A DNA stretch of 64,000 nucleotides from Epiperipatus broadwayi (lineage: Eukaryota; Onychophora; Udeonychophora; Euonychophora; Peripatidae), in the NCBI GenBank assembly GCA_028023455.1, contig JAQFVV010000180.1, positions 62,001-126,000 on the forward strand, written 5' to 3'. Below, piece by piece: positions 51,531 to 63,703 of this stretch. A program made the position numbers and the translations under genes. Below the pieces are notes generated by a model that did not search any database, was not told the origin of the DNA, and saw nothing but the letters and a program-made list of their open reading frames with translations. Each line of letters starts with the position of its first letter. Within the stretch, counting starts at the first letter, position 1.

Positions 51531-51898
51531 TTGAATATAGAAATCTAACAGCATGAAGCAAACATTGACTTTGGGTATAACAAACTCTTTAGTATACTTA
51601 TTATGCATACTGATATTGATGTGCTTAGATGGAGTTGAGCAAGAGAAGAATATCACTGAAAGTCAATTTTATTTAGAACTGACAAGAAAAGAGAAACAAT
51701 ATTTTCTCATATCAGTTAAGTCTTCTCCAGAATTACCACTGAAGAAAAAAATTTCCTGATAAAATTCAATCTTAAAACACAGAAGGATCAATAAGCTGGA
51801 TATAAACAGTTTGCAAAATGCCAGGTGGATATGAAAAGAAGTTAAGATAAGTGTAATTATTACTGTTGGTTTTTTTGTTTCAAAGTTTAATAATTTGA

Positions 51899-52800
51899 AA
51901 TGAATAATGTCTTATTCAGTTCAGTATCAGTTATGTGATGTTCCATGTGGTATGGAGATGATTATAGTGATTGTGATGATGCTTATAAATATAGTATTCA
52001 AAAATTGAAAAAAAAATTTTTTTTTATTATATAATGTACTAATATTAAAATACAACAAATTGTTTAAAACAAAGTAATAAAATGAATGTTAAAATAAACT
52101 ATTAATTGTCATATTAAATAATGTAGAAGTTGTAACAGTTGTTACATTTTTTTTTCTTTAAATTTAAGAGAAGCTGGTAAAATATATTAAAATGTTCTCT
52201 TACCAAAGAATGAATTGCAAAACAACTGAATTAAAAAATTAGATTAAAAAAGATTACGCTTGTTTGGATAAGAGATTTAGAACAAACAAAAATCAGGCAA
52301 TTGATGTATTTTTGAAGATTCCACAATTAAAATAAAATGTTAAAACAAGAACAAAATCAAACATGTTGGAAAACTGAATGAGAGTATTCAAAAACTGTAA
52401 GAAGTAAAACGTTATATAAAGTCATTTTTTCTTATAGCAAGCATTCTGAATTCTCACATCAAACCTTTATGCTGAATGAGTAGAAGAAGAAATACTGCCA
52501 TCTGCCAATCTTACTCTGGACACCCAGAATCTGATACAATATCACTGAAAAATGAATAATCCTTACTACCATGAAGAAATAAAATTATTACTATGGAATT
52601 TGGGCTTTATAAAGTTGTTGTTTTTTTTAAAAAAAAACTGCTTAGATTTTATCTTAATGTATTTTAATTTTATTTAATATATTTATTTCTAACAAACTTT
52701 ATGAATTGTTTTGTTAAAAAGAAACAGAAATAAATTTTATCCTAACCATTTTAAGTTTATTTTAGTATATTAATCTAAACAAACTTTATGAAGAAACAAT
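51899..52800. repeat. Repeat R, copy 2 (uninterrupted)
   Basis: Same unit as the split copy at 43593-45955 but without the transposon. It provides the pre-insertion reference at about 52085-52100. Confidence 0.7.
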
Positions 52801-53400
52801 TAAAGATAAAATCAAAACTACAGACTTATTTCAGCTGTTTTAATATAATTTTGTAAAGTTCCTTTTATAGATAAATTTAATCAGTCATTTATAATTATTA
52901 AAACTATTGTAGAAAATAATGTTTTGAGTTTTAATTATTACTTACATAATAAACATCAAAATAAATTATTGCTTACATGATAAGATTATCTTTTGATGAT
53001 TTTTAAAAAAAAATGGAGAACTATTATTTTAACTGAAACTTTAATTTTATTAGAAATATAGAACTTAACAAAATCATTAAATATCTGAATAAAATAATCT
53101 AAGCTGCAACTGATATCTCTGTAAGAATATAAAGAAAGTGTATACAAAATTCCAAATAATCACCAATATTATAATTTTTTTTAATAATGTGGAATGATGA
53201 CAATTTGGTTATAAATAAATAATCAAGGGTCTTTATTACTAATGAATTTAGGGAAGTGCTAGAAATGGAATCAGTTCAAGGACTTTATCTTCCAGAATCT
53301 ACTATTGGATATTTTGCATAGATTCGTGTACTGGAAAAAATGGTTGACTCTGGACTTGAGATTCAATGATCATAGTTCCAACTGTCATTCCCAGAGCTAA
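52801..53400. other. Intronic DNA with a possible short retroposon segment
   Basis: No gene is seen. Segments at about 53350-53395 and 53570-53612, on either side of the microsatellite, are similar in the same orientation (both contain ATGATCAYWGTTCCA), suggesting a short tRNA-like retroposon split or duplicated around the simple repeat. Confidence 0.4.
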
Positions 53401-53408
53401 AAATGTTT

Positions 53409-53536
<128 letters not shown>

Positions 53537-53758
53537 TTGTTTGGATTATTGTAGTAGCAGAGTGATAGATTCTGGAGCTCAAGTCTATGATCACTGTTCC
53601 AGTTCTCACTTCAGCCTTTTTATTGAACTCCTAAGGAATAAACTATTTGATTTATTATTTTTAGCTATTGAGTTCAATATCTAAAGATTTTATGCTCAGT
53701 GTTTAAAACTATTGATTACTTTGCTGCTTTTTGTTTATAATCTTATTTTTAATTTCAG

Positions 53759-54813
53759 TTCTTTTTGCTTTAATTTTTATTTTCCAAGATGGTTCTGGAA
53801 CTGATTTAAATACCCAGATAATGAGTAAAGAAAAAAATAAGACTTCTCTAAATAATTCTACAAAATACATTAGATCAGAAAGACAAAAATCTCTATTTCA
53901 CAGTGCTTCTGTAAACAACTTAACAAAACCAAGCTTAAATTTCAATAGAAATGCGTCATTTCTAAATGTTTCTCACCAAGAGTCAGAAATGACGAATTTG
54001 GATAAAAACATATCTTTTGTAAATGGGTTATCTAAAAATGAAACATTACAGATAAAAGACCAGAAAGGAAACTCGTCTAAACATTTTCAATCTGGAACAG
54101 TCAACAAAATACCATCACAAAAGAATGACTTTTTACAAAAAAACAAAATTAGATCTAAAAACAATAATAATATATTTGGTAATGCAAATATAAAACATTT
54201 AGAAAAGACACCAAAAGAAGCAAATCATTTCATATATATACTGCCACGAGTTTATAGTGAATTTGAAGGAGGAAGGTTTAAGTTTGATCCTTCTCCCATT
54301 ATTCTGTTCCAAGCTTCTGTCTCAAGTTTTTCAACTTATGCAGTTGTAGGTACGGTCATTTTTGGGTCACGAAGTTTTTATATGAGGAAATCATCTTATT
54401 ATTTTTTAAAACAAATAAACAACACCGTTGATAGTAGCACCAGCAATGAAGAGTTTCTTGAATCTGCCATAGTTTCTGATCCTCTAATCAAGGAAATGAA
54501 ACACACTGACTTCAATAATGTACTTCTCTCTTCAGCAATGATTGATGACATCAATGTAACATACTTTAATCTTGTGTATCCCAATGGAGTTATATCATGC
54601 TTTGATCTTGGAGCATTCAACACAACCCAAAATGGTGCTGATGGATTTGCTTGCCTAAATACAACTGATATTAATGTAGATATTTTAAATAAAGAAACTA
54701 TATCTTCCAATTCATCACTTATTGACTTCTACTTGCAAGAACCACCACTGATGTTAGACCTTTCAGATGAACAACATGTTGAATACTTTATTAGTAAGTG
54801 CAACCTTATTTAA
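53759..54813 (+). CDS. Exon 2 of a secreted, heavily glycosylated protein of unknown family
   Basis: This is the longest open frame in the window. It opens after a strong acceptor (TTTTTAATTTCAG, AG at 53757-53758) in phase 1 and runs to TAA at 54811-54813. With exon 1 the protein would be 356 residues. Residues 1-15 form a signal peptide. About 20-160 is an Asn/Lys/Ser-rich, low-complexity segment with roughly nine N-x-S/T sequons. About 162-356 is a more ordered segment beginning HFIYILPRVYSEFEGGRF, with PSPIILFQASVSSFSTYAVV, five further sequons and three Cys. I recognise no domain. A GTAAGT at 54794 would instead end the exon in phase 1 (a symmetric 1-1 exon of 1035 nt), continuing beyond. 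Codon use is AT-rich like the surroundings. Antisense 54399-54710 is a shadow. Confidence 0.72.
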
Positions 54814-54902
54814 AATAGCATTACCATATTAATATTTCTTTGATTTGAAATCACTTGCTTTGATCACTCTATTCGCACTCACTCACTGCTTGTTATAGTT
54901 AA

Positions 54903-54908
54903 AATAAA
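54903..54908 (+). terminator. Candidate polyadenylation signal AATAAA
   Basis: AATAAA lies 90 nt past the in-frame stop at 54811-54813, as expected if exon 2 is the last exon. The hexamer is frequent by chance here, so it only makes the terminal-exon model possible. Confidence 0.3.
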
Positions 54909-54914
54909 TAATTC

Positions 54915-55500
54915 ATCACATAACTATTTCACAACCATCATACGGTTGATTGCAAATGAAAAACACACGTTATTTGCACTCTTTAAGAATATAGTTAACT
55001 TAGAATATATATGTCATGTAAAGTCTCTGGAAGTAATTTTGAAATATTCTTGTTCAATTTATCATTACTTCATGAGAATGCATCTTATTTATGTTTTGTG
55101 AGTGGTAAGTCACTCTCACACATCTATATTTTAAATTTTATTTCTTTTGATTTTTTTTCATCTGACTTTGACATTTAATTTTTTTATCTTTCTTATTACT
55201 ATATCACTTATATTAATAAAAAATATATTCCAAGTATTATTTCTTGTTTTGATGCTGTATTATTTTCTACTTTATTAGATACCTTTTTAAAATATTTTCA
55301 TTTACTTACTCAACTACTCTATTTTTTTAAAATATTATATCTATTTATTTATTCTTATTTTTAAACATAATATAATTATTTTGTTTTTTCCCATTAATAT
55401 ATTTTAATTTTACATCTAACCTATTATTTTTTAAGCAAATTATAAACAATTACTTTAGAAAACTGCAATAATATTCATTTTAAGTTATAATAAATTAGCT
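54915..55500. other. T-rich DNA downstream of exon 2, nothing recognised
   Basis: No exon or repeat boundary is supported. Confidence 0.5.
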
Positions 55501-55516
55501 ATAAACATGGTTATTA

Positions 55517-55775
55517 TTGTATTTTTATATTGGAATATTTCCATCATCTAATATGCATATTGAATGTCTCTAGTTAGTAATAACACCTCAAACAGGTTGG
55601 TATATGCCCAACATTTTGAAATCTATGATTCTCCCCTCTTCTTCAAGTGTTGATGGTGTGACCAGTGACAGTACTAGCATGGGATTTGAACCTGGGTCCT
55701 TAAAATTCTTGATTATTAAATTTTTTAAGGTAACACTCTAACCAACTAGAATACCATCACCACAAACCTTCAGGA
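55517..55775 (-). repeat. tRNA-derived SINE, copy 2, with 14-bp target duplication
   Basis: Direct repeats AAACATGGTTATTA at 55503-55516 and 55776-55789 flank a 259-bp unit. On the - strand a decayed A box (around 55750-55735) is followed by a perfect B-box consensus GGTTCAAATCC (55692-55682) and a body ending in an AATATAAAAATACAA-type tail at 55517, matching copy 1 at 38631-38925. There is no poly-A; the shared AT-rich tail is the 3' end. Confidence 0.85.
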
Positions 55776-55962
55776 AAACATGGTTATTACTTTATTGACC
55801 TATTAAATATGAATATATATATCTCTTTTTTGTGTTAAGCATTTCTTTTTTTTTATTATTTGGAACTACATAAATATACTTTATACAATTATGTATCCAT
55901 CCATTTTTCAACTATCATTTTTAAAAATCTGTTGTTGCCAAATCATGCTCTTAATAACATTT

Positions 55963-57352
55963 GGTAGTGTTCTGTTTTATCATGTTAGCTGCTTGATGGC
56001 ATTGATGCTAAGCAGAAACACGTAGATATAGCATTCCCAGGCCAGTGATTCTATAGAATTATTGACTTTATTTTTGGAATAGGAAATAAAAGTAAATTAT
56101 ATTACGATTTTTATTAAATTAAAAAATTCAAACAAAATATAAAAATGTAAGCCAACTTTTTGGACTTTTTGGGACAGTAATTAATCAGATATTGGCTTTT
56201 TTTGGTGTGTGTGTCGACAAAAAATTACGTTACTTTCAAATAGAAAATAATAGTACATTAGAGACTTTTTGAATAGTAATTAAGCTGAGACTGGCTTTTT
56301 TTTGTGTGTGTGTGTGGATATAAAAATTATATTCTTTTTTTTAATAGAAAATAACAGTAAATTTTAGCCCTTTTAGGACCTTAATTAATCAGACACTGTG
56401 TTTTGAAATCAAAGTTAATTATATTACAACTTCCACAAAATTTAACAAATTCAAACAAAATTTTACAATAAAAGCCAGCTTTGACCTTTTTGGGATAGTA
56501 ATTAATAAAAGAGTGGCATTTTTTTTGTGTGTGTACCCATAAAAAGTTACATTACTTTTTTAATAACAAATAATAGTAAATATAGCAGAGATTTATTTGG
56601 ACAGTAATTAATTAGAGATGAGCTTCTTTGGGTGTGGGTGTACAGATTGGAAAAGTTATGGTACTTTTTGTAATAAAAAATAAAAGTAAATTTTACCTCT
56701 TTTTGGACAGTAATTAATCAGACACTGTGTTTTGGGGGGCAAAAGTAAATTAGATTGCAATTTACTCACTAAACTTAATAATTATAACAAGCTATTAAAA
56801 TAAAAGCCAACTCTGGTGTCTGGAAATTGCCAATTTTTAGAGTTTGAAGCAGCCATCCTTTTTGACTCAGACAATTTCTCATGGATATGTTACATTCATC
56901 AAGATTTTCAAAATAGTGAGGTGCTGCACACTAAAATCCAATTTGTGAGGGTTACACAGTCCTAATGGAACAGTGGCAACACTGTTAAAACTGTTAGAAG
57001 GTACTCATAAGTAAGTTCACATGAAAAAAAAAATTGGACCTGAAAAGTTCAATTATTTAGACACGATGCAGTCAACACACCCTCACATGATACTGTAGTG
57101 AAAATAGACAACCCAGCATTATAATAAAGTGCATAACACAAGCAACTATGGCAGTCAATGAAGGCATTTTTCTGTGCTTTTAGCATAGAAAAAAGCCACA
57201 GTGATATCTGGTAGTCAAGTCAAATGTAGTCTGTGTTTTATCATAGAAAGAAAACTATCTGATTGGCTGTGGTGGTGGAAATGGCATATTTCTAGCAATT
57301 TAACTAGAAATAGTGCCATAAAATGGCTGACATGATAGAACAGAACACTACC
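55963..57352. mobile_element. Non-autonomous TIR transposon B (complete, 1390 bp)
   Basis: A perfect 8-bp target duplication TAACATTT lies at 55955-55962 and 57353-57360. The ends both start GGTAGTGTTCTGTT-TATCATGT (22 of 23 matching; right end read on the reverse strand). A GCCATTTTATGGC block lies 25 nt inside the right end and a decayed version inside the left. The left half (about 56080-56830) is a tandem array of about 125-bp monomers with GACAGTAATTAATCAGA, a GTGTGTGT run and AAAAGTTAC, grouped in a duplicated unit of about 320 bp. The right half is unique. There is no transposase. It lies just downstream of the secreted-protein exon. Confidence 0.88.
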
Positions 57353-57360
57353 TAACATTT

Positions 57361-57865
57361 TTTGCAAGAATAGTTGGTTTTTAATTTAAATTGATATTTT
57401 TATTTACTTGAAAATAATAATGACAACAATAACTTCTTTAGTTTATAAATATAGTAATTGTTTTTTTCATTTTAAAAGTTTTAGACACTAACTTTTCTTC
57501 ATTTTTTTGTAAATTTAGAAAGAGAAGTTTTTGTTGTGCTTTTCTGCAACTATTTAATAAAAGTCTTAACATTTCCAGAAATAATTAAAGTGGTAAAATT
57601 TCTCATGAAGAATAAATGTGCATTTACTTTATAATAAGTTAATGATTAGATATGATTATTCATTAAAGAAATCTTTTTCCATAACATCATTAATATTATG
57701 TCTGATTTTTTTAAATATGTGTAATTTGTACATATTAAAATTATTTATATATTAAAATAATATATTTTTTGGGAATACATTTCATTGCTGTATAAATTAA
57801 ATAATTGTATAGAATTTTTTTTTATTAATTTAAAAGTGTGACATCATTAGTATTTTAAAATATTG
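57361..57865. other. AT-rich DNA, no supported gene
   Basis: An acceptor-like site at 57518 opens a short frame ending by about 57632; it is discussed under rejected items. Confidence 0.45.
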
Positions 57866-57867
57866 AG

Positions 57868-57882
57868 TTGTTGTTGTTGTTG

Positions 57883-57959
<77 letters not shown>
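57868..57959 (+). repeat. (TTG)n(TTA)n microsatellite
   Basis: About six TTG units followed by about 24 TTA units. Confidence 0.95.
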
Positions 57960-58880
57960 TGAAAGACATTATATATTCTTTTATAAATAAAAATTGATTT
58001 TGTTAAAAATAATATAAAAAGAAATTCAACTGTTTAATTTATAAATATTAATTTTAAAGAATTGCCAATTAGTTTTAAATAATTTTAAAATTGACTGTAG
58101 ATTTATTTACTGTTCTATTGGCAAGTAGCCAAAAATGATTTCTTATCAAAAAAACTGTTTTGATAACATATACGAAATCATTGATTGCTGAATTTAAAAG
58201 AGAAAACATTGGATTTTAAATTCTCAAAATGAACTGTAAATAAATAGTTTTTATCCCAAGAATTTGGGAACTAAGATTCAAATAGATAATCTATTTCTTT
58301 ATGTTTTCATTTATCATAAATTGGATTATCTCATAATCATCAATGGCCGCAAAAATCATGATTTTTTTCTATCTTCATTTAAACCTGTCTCCTATATTTC
58401 AAATGAAGTGTCATTATAGTGAAAGAGATCAGCTGACATATCATAAAGTTCAATAACATTAATGGTAAATAAGTTAAAACTACAAAACAATTTATAAATA
58501 TTTATTAAATATTTTTTATTTATAATAAATTGTTTTTCACATAAATATCTTGCTGATATTAATTATTTATAAATAGTCAATTTTTAAATATTGGATCAAT
58601 AAGTATAAGTTTAATTATCAAAGTTATATGTTAGTAATATTTTCAAAACATTTGAAATATAATGTTCAAAAATAATACAGAGTAATAAATGATAGTTTAT
58701 TTTATTTTATACACATCACATTTCACTACACATTATGAAATATTTAATCTGTGTATTTAATGATATTTATAATTTCAAATATGTTTAAATAATATATATA
58801 TATAGAACTACCCACCTTCCTCTTTCAATAATAATAATAAAGTATATATACATATACTTTCATATTTCCCTTATTAAAAA
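57960..58880. other. AT-rich DNA, nothing recognised
   Basis: Low-complexity sequence only. Confidence 0.5.
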
Positions 58881-59110
58881 CTTTTCTATCTCTGAAGGTT
58901 TCTGGTCTCTCAGGTGGAGTGAACAATCTCATTGGTAGCAAGCCACCAATAACATAAACACTCTGCTACTAAATTAAAACACTTACTAACTAAACACTTT
59001 ATTTATTTTAAGGAGATCTCTTTAGGCACCAGTCAATTACAATGTAATTAATGTGTCTGCTCAACCAGCAACGAATCTAGTACCTGAAATCTCAGCTAGC
59101 TCATTGAATT
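58880..59110. repeat. Diverged relative of the 25.6-31.3 kb repeat
   Basis: AAACACTTTATTTATTTTAAGG followed by an AGGCACCAGTCAATTA-like block resembles AAGCACTTTATTTGTTTTGAGG and AGGTGCCAGCTCATTA at about 29753-29800, with GCTCAATTC/ATTGAATTG-like sequence further on. It is heavily diverged; the family link is tentative. Confidence 0.4.
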
Positions 59111-60094
59111 GTAGCTGTCTTAGAAATCTCTGCCCATTCCAAAATTCTATTTCTTAATATTAAAAAATTTACTTTCTGCACAATAAAATTTTTGTGTCAT
59201 TTTAGCTTCAACTTAAATCACTTCTTAATAACGACTAAATATTTCAATCCCCACCCTATTCCCATAAATTAAATGTATTATCTCATAGTAAATGTGTAGG
59301 TTCTTTCTATTAACATAAATATTTCAATAACATTTAAATTTCGCTCTTTTTTCTTAAGCGAGAACTTTATACCATATTGAAAGCATACTATCATTCTAGT
59401 AATAAATATTTCAATACTAATTTAACCCCCACTCTCTTTTCTTAAAATAATTGCTTTGTCTCATAATACAACCACACACACTCTTTTCATTTAAATAAAT
59501 ATTTTAATACATTTGAAACAAAATAAAAAATACAAAACATATTTAATTAAAATTCACACACACACACAATTAATAACTTTGAATAAAAGTTGGACAATGA
59601 AGCTAATATAATTTATACCCTGTGTACCGATGCAAAACATGTTTATCCATCTAACATGATCTGGGACTCACAAAATGTACTTCAAACCCAGTCAAGCCTG
59701 AGATTTAGGTCAGGGACCAGCCTGGATTCAAACCACTCTCTAAGCTCCAGATCAAACACCTAATAGATAACATAATAGTGATGGCACATGAGAATTGATT
59801 TTACTCCGGCCCACATTAGCAAAGCGGAGAAGACAATGAGACATCTATTAACTATAACTAAACTAAAATATATATAAGCATGGCTGTACTTTTGGAAGTG
59901 GAGAAAAAAAGAATTCAAACTACTCAAATGAGTTAGACAATAAAAATATAGTTTAATCTAATGACAAATTGTTAATTTACATATATAAATTAGCTGCACA
60001 CATTAGTATGTGCATGAATGAGCAAGCAGTAGATGATTACATAGTGTCATTCACGCTATTATTTCTCATATGCTCTTTTATTAATTAAATAACA

Positions 60095-61413
60095 GGTGCT
60101 TGTCTTATAGATAAAGATGCCATTGGATGGCGCTATTTTCACGCTAAAACTATAAAATATAACCATTCCCGGGCCGTTGATTATAATAATTTTGCTTTGC
60201 TTTTTTGTAATGCGAAAATAAAAACAAAACAAAATCGTCTTTTATAAATATTATTTTTTATTAATGTATACAATTTAAATGATAATAATAAATGTAAAAT
60301 AAAATCAACAAATTACAATTTGATTCATGTTTTTTCTATCGTATATTTTTTTAATTATGTTATGGCTTTTTTTTTTATCAATTTTCTATCGGATATTTTT
60401 TTACTTGTGTTACGACTTTTTTTGTTGTTGTTGTTTAACTAAAAAATAATAATCGTAATAAAAAGTAAAATTTCTTAGTCTATTTTTTTAGACTTCATTT
60501 TACTTTTTTTTTTTTTTTTACAGACAAAGAGATATTATGGCTATTTTTTACTTCAAATAGAATGACAATAAAAAGTAAAAGTTGTTACAGTTAGGTTTAG
60601 GGTTAGTTTTAGGGTTAGTTTTAGCGTTAGTTTTAGGGTTAGCTTTAGGGTTAGCTTTAGAGTTAGGTTTAGGGTTAGTTTTAGGGTTAGTGTTCTGTTG
60701 TTTGTAATGATAAAATAAAATAATTCAAAATCGTAACCGTACTCGGACAAAAAAAAAGAAATTCAAACTTTTTTAAACAACAACAAACACATATAAATGT
60801 CTTATTTACTTATTAAACATGTTTATAATATTTGCTTTTTATGAAATTTACAAAAAATCATGTATATTTGTACTTTTCTTACTGGATATTTTTTTGATAC
60901 TGTTCTTTTTTAATTCAAAAATATACACATGGTAGAATCTTTTTTGAATCTTCTTTGTCTCATGGAATGTTATGAACAGTACATTACTTGACGCATTACC
61001 TAATTACAACTCACTAAAAACATAAATATTTAACATTTTCCCAATTAAAACTTCAACAGAGTAGGTTGTAAAACATCTTAGAATTATTACTTTAAAAATT
61101 CTGAACATTTCAATACTTTAAAATTAAAAAAAATCAAGTGAAAACAACATTTCCATCCAATTCAAATACAAGCTCTCTAATCAAGCCGTAACTATTTTAT
61201 AAACTGTGCAAATTTGGAAAATGTATTTGCTCCAATGTGACATACATGCTGTACTGCGACACGGCATAGCAGCCTGCATTCTGTAGCACAACAAAAAAGT
61301 TGTATTATAGAAAACGCGGGTTCGAACGTGTTGGCCGTGGAAACAGTATTTTTATGTGTTTTAGCACAAAAACCATGCCATAGAGTGGCGTCTTTATCTA
61401 TAAGATGAGTACC
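60095..61413. mobile_element. Non-autonomous TIR transposon C (complete, 1319 bp)
   Basis: A perfect 8-bp target duplication AAATAACA lies at 60087-60094 and 61414-61421. The ends start GGTGCTTGTCTTATAG (left) and GGTACTCATCTTATAG (right, reverse strand). The shared part continues through ATAAAGA to a GCCAYTNNATGGC block at offset 24 and a GCTAAAAC block further in; the inverted repeat extends about 55 bp with interruptions. The interior holds AT-rich simple sequence and the 12-bp telomere-like array at 60590-60691. There is no transposase frame. The - strand frame at 61192-61422 overlaps the right terminus and is not a gene. Confidence 0.88.
60590..60691 (+). repeat. Telomere-like 12-bp minisatellite inside transposon C
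   Basis: About eight units of GGGTTAGTTTTA with variants (GGGTTAGCTTTA, GCGTTAGTTTTA). Each unit contains the TTAGGGTTAG core of the metazoan telomere repeat every second position. Read on the - strand it yields the spurious frame of repeated Leu-Thr-Leu-Lys. Confidence 0.9.
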
Positions 61414-63557
61414 AAATAACATATACTATTATACATAAACACACATCTTTGGTGGGTCCAATATTAAGATGCCAATCGATTATTAGAAAGAATTACATAA
61501 TATTGCTATTAACGCTTTGGATTATGGTTTTGAAATGTGGTGACTAACATTATTTAGGGGAGCATTCCGAGATTCATTAAAGATATAATATAAACCATTT
61601 TCACATCATTATGGTCGTGAAAACACATAAAATACATTTGTAAAACATATCTGATTATATGATAAAAATACTTAATGAAAATTCTGTTAATTAGTGCTGG
61701 TAAGAAGAATGCTTTACTTTTCCCCAAGGCATATAGATACTCTTAAATACAGAAATATGTTACAGCAGTGGTATTGTATAAGATTGAAATAAATTTAATT
61801 AATAAAACTAGTAATAGTTGGCATTTATATATATTTCAAGCAGAGTGCAATTTTAATATTAGAGCATTAAAACTGGGTCATGAAGCAGAAGAAATAAATA
61901 TACAAAGAAGTTTGCAGTGCTGACATTATAACCAAGAAATAACAGAAAATGTCATGCTTCTGGATGAAAGACGAAGTGGATAGGTATGCCGTGGACATCA
62001 CTGATGTGCAGGCCTTTTTATACTAAGAAAGTGGATGGGCATAGCATGTGCCAGTCTTAGGGAATCACAGCCAGAGGTCTTTTTATAATAAGAAAGTGGA
62101 TAGGCATAGCATGTGCCAGACTTAGGGTATCATCTCCAGAGGCCTTTTTATATGAAAAAATGGTTCTGGGAAGTGTCAACTATCCTCAGAACAAGGCTTG
62201 AAAAATAAATCTATAAGTTTAAACCTGTAGTAACCCCCAGATTAAAATATTAGAAGCACTAATATATATATATATATTGAAGATAGGCCAAATGTCAGTA
62301 ACGCAGTAATGATAAATGTCACTAACAACATTGAATAAGTTTACTGCTTTAAAATAAATGGCCCTTATTTGAATGCTATAATTTAGACAAATAATACGCT
62401 ATGCCACTAGAATATATATAGATTTAGATTTCAAATTAATAAAATATATGTTAAGATTTGACTCACTCCTTTTCTGCTATTTAAAATAAATTAATCCCAC
62501 CTTCATTGATTTTATAATAACTGGAATATTTAAAGACTGTATTTAATTTTTTAAGAGTATGGAACAATAAAATAAAAACTAGCAGTTATATATAGAAAAC
62601 AATTAATAAGTCACCCTTTCAGAATTGAATAATATTTATAAAATAAATTAGGTTTCAATGCGTTAATTAGCTTGAGTTCTGGATTCACCCCAGGTAAAAA
62701 ATCCAAAGTTAAACAAATATATATATATTTTATATTAAAGCATAAACAAAATGTTGACGTAAAAACAATCTGGCAAGTGTATTAATTAATACATATTTTA
62801 AAGGGACATTAATAATCTTGATTCATGAAGGTTTACTTAAAAGAAAGAAAAGATTTTAGAAATTCAACTCGTCAGATTGTTTGAAATTAGCATATTAATA
62901 ATAACTAAAATAGACATATAAAATTAAGTGATAAATAACTATAAATAAATGACCGCACCAAAATTAAAGAAAGTTAGAGCATATGAGAGAGAATTAAATT
63001 TATAGAAATTATTTAAGAGCAATTTACATATTATATTAGAAATAAAGTTAAATAATACATTAGGAGAAGTCTTGATAAAAAGAGTTTGAGATTAGTTAGA
63101 TTAGCTTTACTTGTGGCTTGAAATTTATCTTGCACCATTTTAAGAGTTCATATTTTAAAGTCTGCTCATGCATGGCAATTGATTCTTAAACAACAGTAAG
63201 CTTTTATTCAGCATTCCACAATTCTCCAGTTGGGCTCTAACTTCATTCTATGGGAGCATGATATAACAGCAGCGGAAGATGACACTCATGGGACAGAAAG
63301 GTGATGAGCTTTCTATGCTTACATTTTAAACCAGCTTGGATTATGTTCACTGCAGTTCTTTCAATAGTAGCTAATCTATCTCGATTTAAAATCCAGCCAT
63401 TTTATACCCTGACCAGGTATTTCTGGATTGCTGTTGTCTTTGTACAATTTAATTAAAATGCTATATCCATTGTTATAGAGAATCAATCATTAGATAACTT
63501 TCCGAAAATATTTAAATATATTTCAAGATCAGAAATAGATTTGACAAAAATATTTTT

Positions 63558-63703
63558 AACAATGCATCATCTATTTAATACATTTCCCATTTTAAATCAG
63601 ACTTTAATTTAAAAAAATTCTTTTTTTAATAACAATGCATCATCTATTTAATACATTCCCCATTTTAAATCAGACTTTAATTTAAAAAAAATTCTTTCCC
63701 CAA
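63558..63703 (+). repeat. 73-bp tandem duplication
   Basis: The unit starting AACAATGCATCATCTATTTA at 63558 is repeated at 63631 with nearly full identity. It is present only in the right arm of the inverted repeat, so it arose after the two arms separated. Confidence 0.85.

Noticed and set aside
54399-54710. Antisense open frame over exon 2
   Set aside because: Shadow of the sense coding frame, which has the splice-phase and signal-peptide support.
57519-57634. Possible third exon (good acceptor at 57518, in phase with the 54794 donor, 38 open codons then stop)
   Set aside because: An open frame this short is not rare at this composition, and nothing supports its use beyond the acceptor and the phase match.
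60553-60750. Frame of repeated Leu-Thr-Leu-Lys on the - strand
   Set aside because: Produced by the 12-bp telomere-like array inside transposon C.
61290-61340. GGTTCGAAC-like B box that might mark a tRNA gene
   Set aside because: It lies in the subterminal region of transposon C with no A box and no cloverleaf.
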